This document shows, piece after piece, positions 61,007 to 64,000 of a stretch of DNA of 64,000 nt (position 1 is the stretch's first letter; every line of letters begins with the position of its first letter). The notes under the pieces were generated by a model. The model made no database searches. It was given only the letters and a program-made list of their open reading frames with translations, and was not told the origin of the DNA. The position numbers were made by a program, and so were the translations under genes. Origin of the DNA: Membranipora membranacea (Eukaryota > Bryozoa > Gymnolaemata > Cheilostomatida > Membraniporidae). The stretch spans positions 5,456,001-5,520,000 of the forward strand of contig OU612073.1 in NCBI GenBank assembly GCA_914767715.1, in the 5' to 3' direction.

Positions 61007-62410
61007 GATTAGATACTCTGTCCTCAGTGTAAATAAGGAGTTATCTCCGCATACTTATTAACGTCGCAACTCCAGTAATAAGTATCCTGTTTAGCTAGGA
61101 ATAATAAATAGATTTTGATTCGAAGGTGAACTTGACTATTTTGGTTGATCAGCAACTGTTACATTTACTACAAGGGGTTGAGCTTGTTTAGCGACAGATC
61201 ATGTGTGAGATATTCCTACAGCTGACTCTCTCTCCGTCTACTTAGTATGGATTGAGGACCCGTTCTCTGCTCACTCAGGGTTTGAGTTACCCCTCCCTTA
61301 CATCTTATCGTCATCTCTGTCTGTGGAAGTATTGGTGCTCGGTCTAGCATTTTGTATCAGTAGAGTAGTGTATATAGGAGAAGGCACTGGGGGAGAGACG
61401 AGTCTGTATGCTCATGATAGAACAAATTCCGACTTTAAAGAAAAGACAAGTTTTCTCTCGCTTCCCTTACCTAACCACGCCCACCCCCACCCCCCCCCCC
61501 AAAACCTCTACAGGGATTATAAGGAGATTTGGCTGTTCCCTGAAAAGTAAGCCATGTAAAAAAACTTTTTTAATTGAAGTGTATGAAACCAACGGGATTA
61601 ATTTTTGGTTTGTTTGAAACTAAGCTGGGTTTGCAAATTCAGTCAACTCAAAATAGCATCTATGCTATTTTTTTGCGTGAATGTGGTGTTAGTTATCAAT
61701 GAGACATTTGATAATAACACAAAATAAGGATAATAATATCCTTACTCAGTGGTAATAACCTATTGTACTTCCTTGATGCTTCCAGTGATATATGCATTGT
61801 TTTTTTTCTGTTTGTCTTATGATGTCCAGGATATCAAATTTCAAAGCCATTACACACCCAAAAACCTTTAGATGTAAAAGTGATAATTTAATTAGAAGTT
61901 TATCCGATACAACAAGTCTTTAGCCTGTTCTCAACTTAGAGGGGAGGGGATTCTGCAAAAGTGTGGTGGGCTCAGGCTACTTAGGGAAAGGTCAAGTTAA
62001 GTTGCTTTTAATTTTAGTTAAATAAATCCAATAGTTCTTCTTTTCAAAGCTACTTAATGTGGTTAATGAGAGCTGACCTGTACAAATTTCTGCTGTAGCC
62101 ACAAATATTTTTTTGAAGATGGATAACACTTCACATCATGAGCAGGTATGTACATGATGTATTATTTGTTGTTCTAGGACTTGTTACATTTTGTTCTCAT
62201 TAACACCTTTGCGATTGTGATAGCAGTGCATTGAAGTTACTGGAATATTGGGATAAATATCTAGTGATTCAGGAGTGCATTGTTAACCTAAGGCAATTTC
62301 AGCTCAAAGTTTGCTGCACTTGTAATGATTTTACCATCAAACTGTCATATTACATGCACTGATTTATAATACATCAGTGCATGTATTATAAATCAGTGTA
62401 TTATAAATCA
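61007..62410. other. Spacer (copy B), includes the uncertain open stretch
   Basis: Counterpart of 27525-28928. The open stretch of about 61209-61550 stays open but is not recognised. No other gene was seen. Confidence 0.4.
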
Positions 62411-62450
62411 GTATGTATGTATGTATGTATGTATGTATGTATGCATGTAT
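62411..62450 (+). repeat. (GTAT)n microsatellite (copy B)
   Basis: Counterpart of 28929-28964 with about one extra unit. Confidence 0.95.
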
Positions 62451-62471
62451 TATAAATCAGTGATTACATGC

Positions 62472-62776
62472 ATTAGATAGTCTGGTGGCAGCCTATACAA
62501 AATGCTGCTAGAAATGCAACTTCATTTACGGAAATGGGAGCATAGGGTCACCTGACACAGCCAGCCCTTAACGTCATTTGGCATTGTGATTGCGGTCGTA
62601 GGGGGCTGAATGACCGCCTACGGCCGCGCCCGCCATCCCGAACGCCATTTAGGGCTGGATGTGGATTGGGTGCGACAGTTGACAGCACGTAAAACTCTCC
62701 CAGAAATAACTGACAAACCCTACCCACCCAATTTCGTAAAGTTAAGTGAAAGAGAGAAGGAGGCTGCCACCAGACT
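62472..62776. repeat. Foldback with 17-bp outer arms (copy B)
   Basis: Counterpart of 28992-29291. The outer arms TAGTCTGGTGGCAGCCT and its complement are unchanged. Confidence 0.7.
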
Positions 62777-63832
62777 AAGAAGTATGGGACTGTATAAGTG
62801 TTGTTATTAGTCCTCATGAGATTTAGACATATACAAATCCATAGTCTGAGCCCCCCCAAGACTTTTGCCCCCCCCCCCCGGCCGGCGGTCCCCCGTCGGG
62901 GGAAATCCTGTGTTCTAAAATATCTACCACATATTAGATTCAATCCGGCCTCATTAATGTTCCTGCCTTTTTGTCTCATTTACACATGTCGTGGTACAGT
63001 CAATGACATGATGATCTCAAACTGTACTTAGCCATAGAAGTGACAAGTGTAACTGTGTCATCATAATATGATAATAACTTCATAAAATAATCAATGATTT
63101 TATGTCAATTAATGCGCAGCTCAGTTGAGCTTTGAGCTGATGATGCTGTGGGAATTTATAATCACAAGCCTTGCATACTAACGACCTGTGAAGTCTACAG
63201 ACGCTGTCGGTGTTCTCATTTCAGACTGAGAAATAGGATTTATTGCTACTGCTGACAAAAGCATTGGATTTTCTTGTACTGGAAAATTGAGAACATTTTT
63301 GTGAGATTGTCTACCTGCCTACTATAGAAAGTTTACAACTGTGATGTTGAGACATCAGCTTTGTATTTTCTTCTGTGACTAGACGCGAAGGAGGCCTACT
63401 TGGGACAGTGGATATATTTATCATTCCGTTATAAAGTAAGTGGTAATATCCCATTTCTGTTGCTTGTATTGTCAGGACTCCTATTGCTTGAAATATAATT
63501 CTAACAGCTTTAATTTTCCAACTCGTGTATATTTTCCAACATCAAATTTTCTCTGAGACTCGAGTTTTTTTGTATTTTCCACCTTCGTATTTTGTGTCGG
63601 TTAAGTACACAAAGAGGAGCAGAGCAGACCATTCACAAGATATAAAGTTGAATATATTGACAGATATATCTGGTGCAGAGTTTGATTGCAGGAACCATAA
63701 AATAATACCTAAAAATTCAGCCAGGAATACAATCAAAATATACTCAAAAATCAAACCATCTACAATCACTAACGCAATGCACCTCCATCGGTTTGTATTG
63801 CTTAGAAGGTTTTTCCTGGTTAATTTTGTAGA
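62777..63832. other. Upstream region of the third CUB gene copy
   Basis: No gene is supported. A 28-bp deletion relative to copy A lies near 63229. The last ~140 bp before the start codon is diverged from 30240-30382. Confidence 0.5.
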
Positions 63833-63941
63833 ATGGCCGTTGAGGGTGAGTTTTATCGACACACATGGAGATGTTTTCAGGCACTGTCAGTGTTCTTATT
63901 GATGCAAACCATTCATAAGACATCAGGTGACATCAACCCAG
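63833..63941 (+). CDS. CUB-protein exon 1 of a third unit (partial)
   Basis: It is identical in coding sense to 30383-30491: ATG, charged n-region, hydrophobic SVFLLMQTI, ending CATCAACCCAG before GTAGGT. The remaining exons would lie beyond the window. Its presence after the copy B collagen gene shows that the repeated unit reaches into the next CUB gene, so either a third unit follows or the duplication breakpoint lies in CUB intron 1. Confidence 0.75.
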
Positions 63942-64000
63942 GTAGGTCTATATAGAAATTATTATCATAATACTCCAACCGTTGCCACCATTATCTTTTC

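Larger units (their letters stand above)
32756..64000. repeat. Copy B of ~32.7-kb tandem segmental duplication
   Basis: This is the direct repeat of bases 1-30550. It is about 700 bp longer over the shared part, mostly from four mobile-element insertions (40975-41388, 48813-50032, 51085-51357, 53052-53401). Each is flanked by a short target duplication, and each has its empty site intact in copy A. The copy is cut by the window end. Confidence 0.97.

Noticed and set aside
1-64000. CRISPR arrays, operons, bacterial promoters
   Set aside because: Split genes, AATAAA signals, hAT/LINE/LTR elements and animal extracellular domains show a eukaryotic genome; the only regular short repeats are minisatellites and microsatellites.

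Overview
The window is nuclear DNA from an invertebrate animal. Genes are split by GT-AG introns of about 0.2-2.2 kb, base composition is AT-rich, polyadenylation signals are AATAAA, and DNA transposons and non-LTR retrotransposon remnants are common. The collagen gene ends in the cysteine-rich C-terminal module that is usually annotated 'short-chain collagen C4-like' and is known from sponges, cnidarians and molluscs. A sponge or other early-branching animal is my best guess, but the species cannot be fixed from sequence alone. Most open frames here are chance frames in introns, spacers and transposons.

Layout: the window is two copies of one segment in direct tandem. Copy A runs from base 1 and aligns with copy B from base 32756 (A 30550 aligns with B 64000). 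Period is about 32.75 kb and typical substitution divergence is about 1.5%. Each unit holds, on the + strand: (1) the body of a secreted three-CUB protein gene; (2) a gene for an acidic, DSGY-motif-bearing, ankyrin-like, coiled-coil protein; (3) a collagen gene with a signal anchor, coiled coil, Gly-X-Y stretches and a Cys-rich head; (4) exon 1 of the next CUB gene. Copy A: CUB exons 2-8 at 1-6047, ankyrin-like 12955-15403, collagen 20133-24768. Copy B: complete CUB gene 30383-38730, ankyrin-like 45318-47907, collagen 54039-58558. CUB exon 1 appears again at 63833-63941, so a third unit, or at least its start, follows. I rebuilt the exons by splice sites and phase. The complete models close in frame: CUB B 449 aa, collagen B 449 aa, ankyrin-like 629 aa (A) and 676 aa (B).

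The copies differ by clean mobile-element insertions with target-site duplications: a solo LTR only in A; in B only, two tRNA-bearing hAT-type MITEs, a 1.2-kb TIR element and a 350-bp hAT MITE. They also differ by in-frame repeat-number changes in three coding repeats. The most striking signal is a divergence peak of about 10-16% over the last two collagen exons, which encode the globular head, in copies otherwise about 98% identical. In copy A the collagen gene also carries a nonsense codon and a Gly-to-Ser change in the triple helix. Whether the two copies are a true tandem duplication or two haplotypes joined by the assembler cannot be settled here.

Functionally, a coiled coil plus collagen stalk plus variable head (collectin-like in architecture), a multi-CUB secreted protein, and a cytosolic protein with IkB-like DSG motifs before ankyrin-like repeats sit together. 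An extracellular recognition or immune cluster is an attractive but unproven inference.
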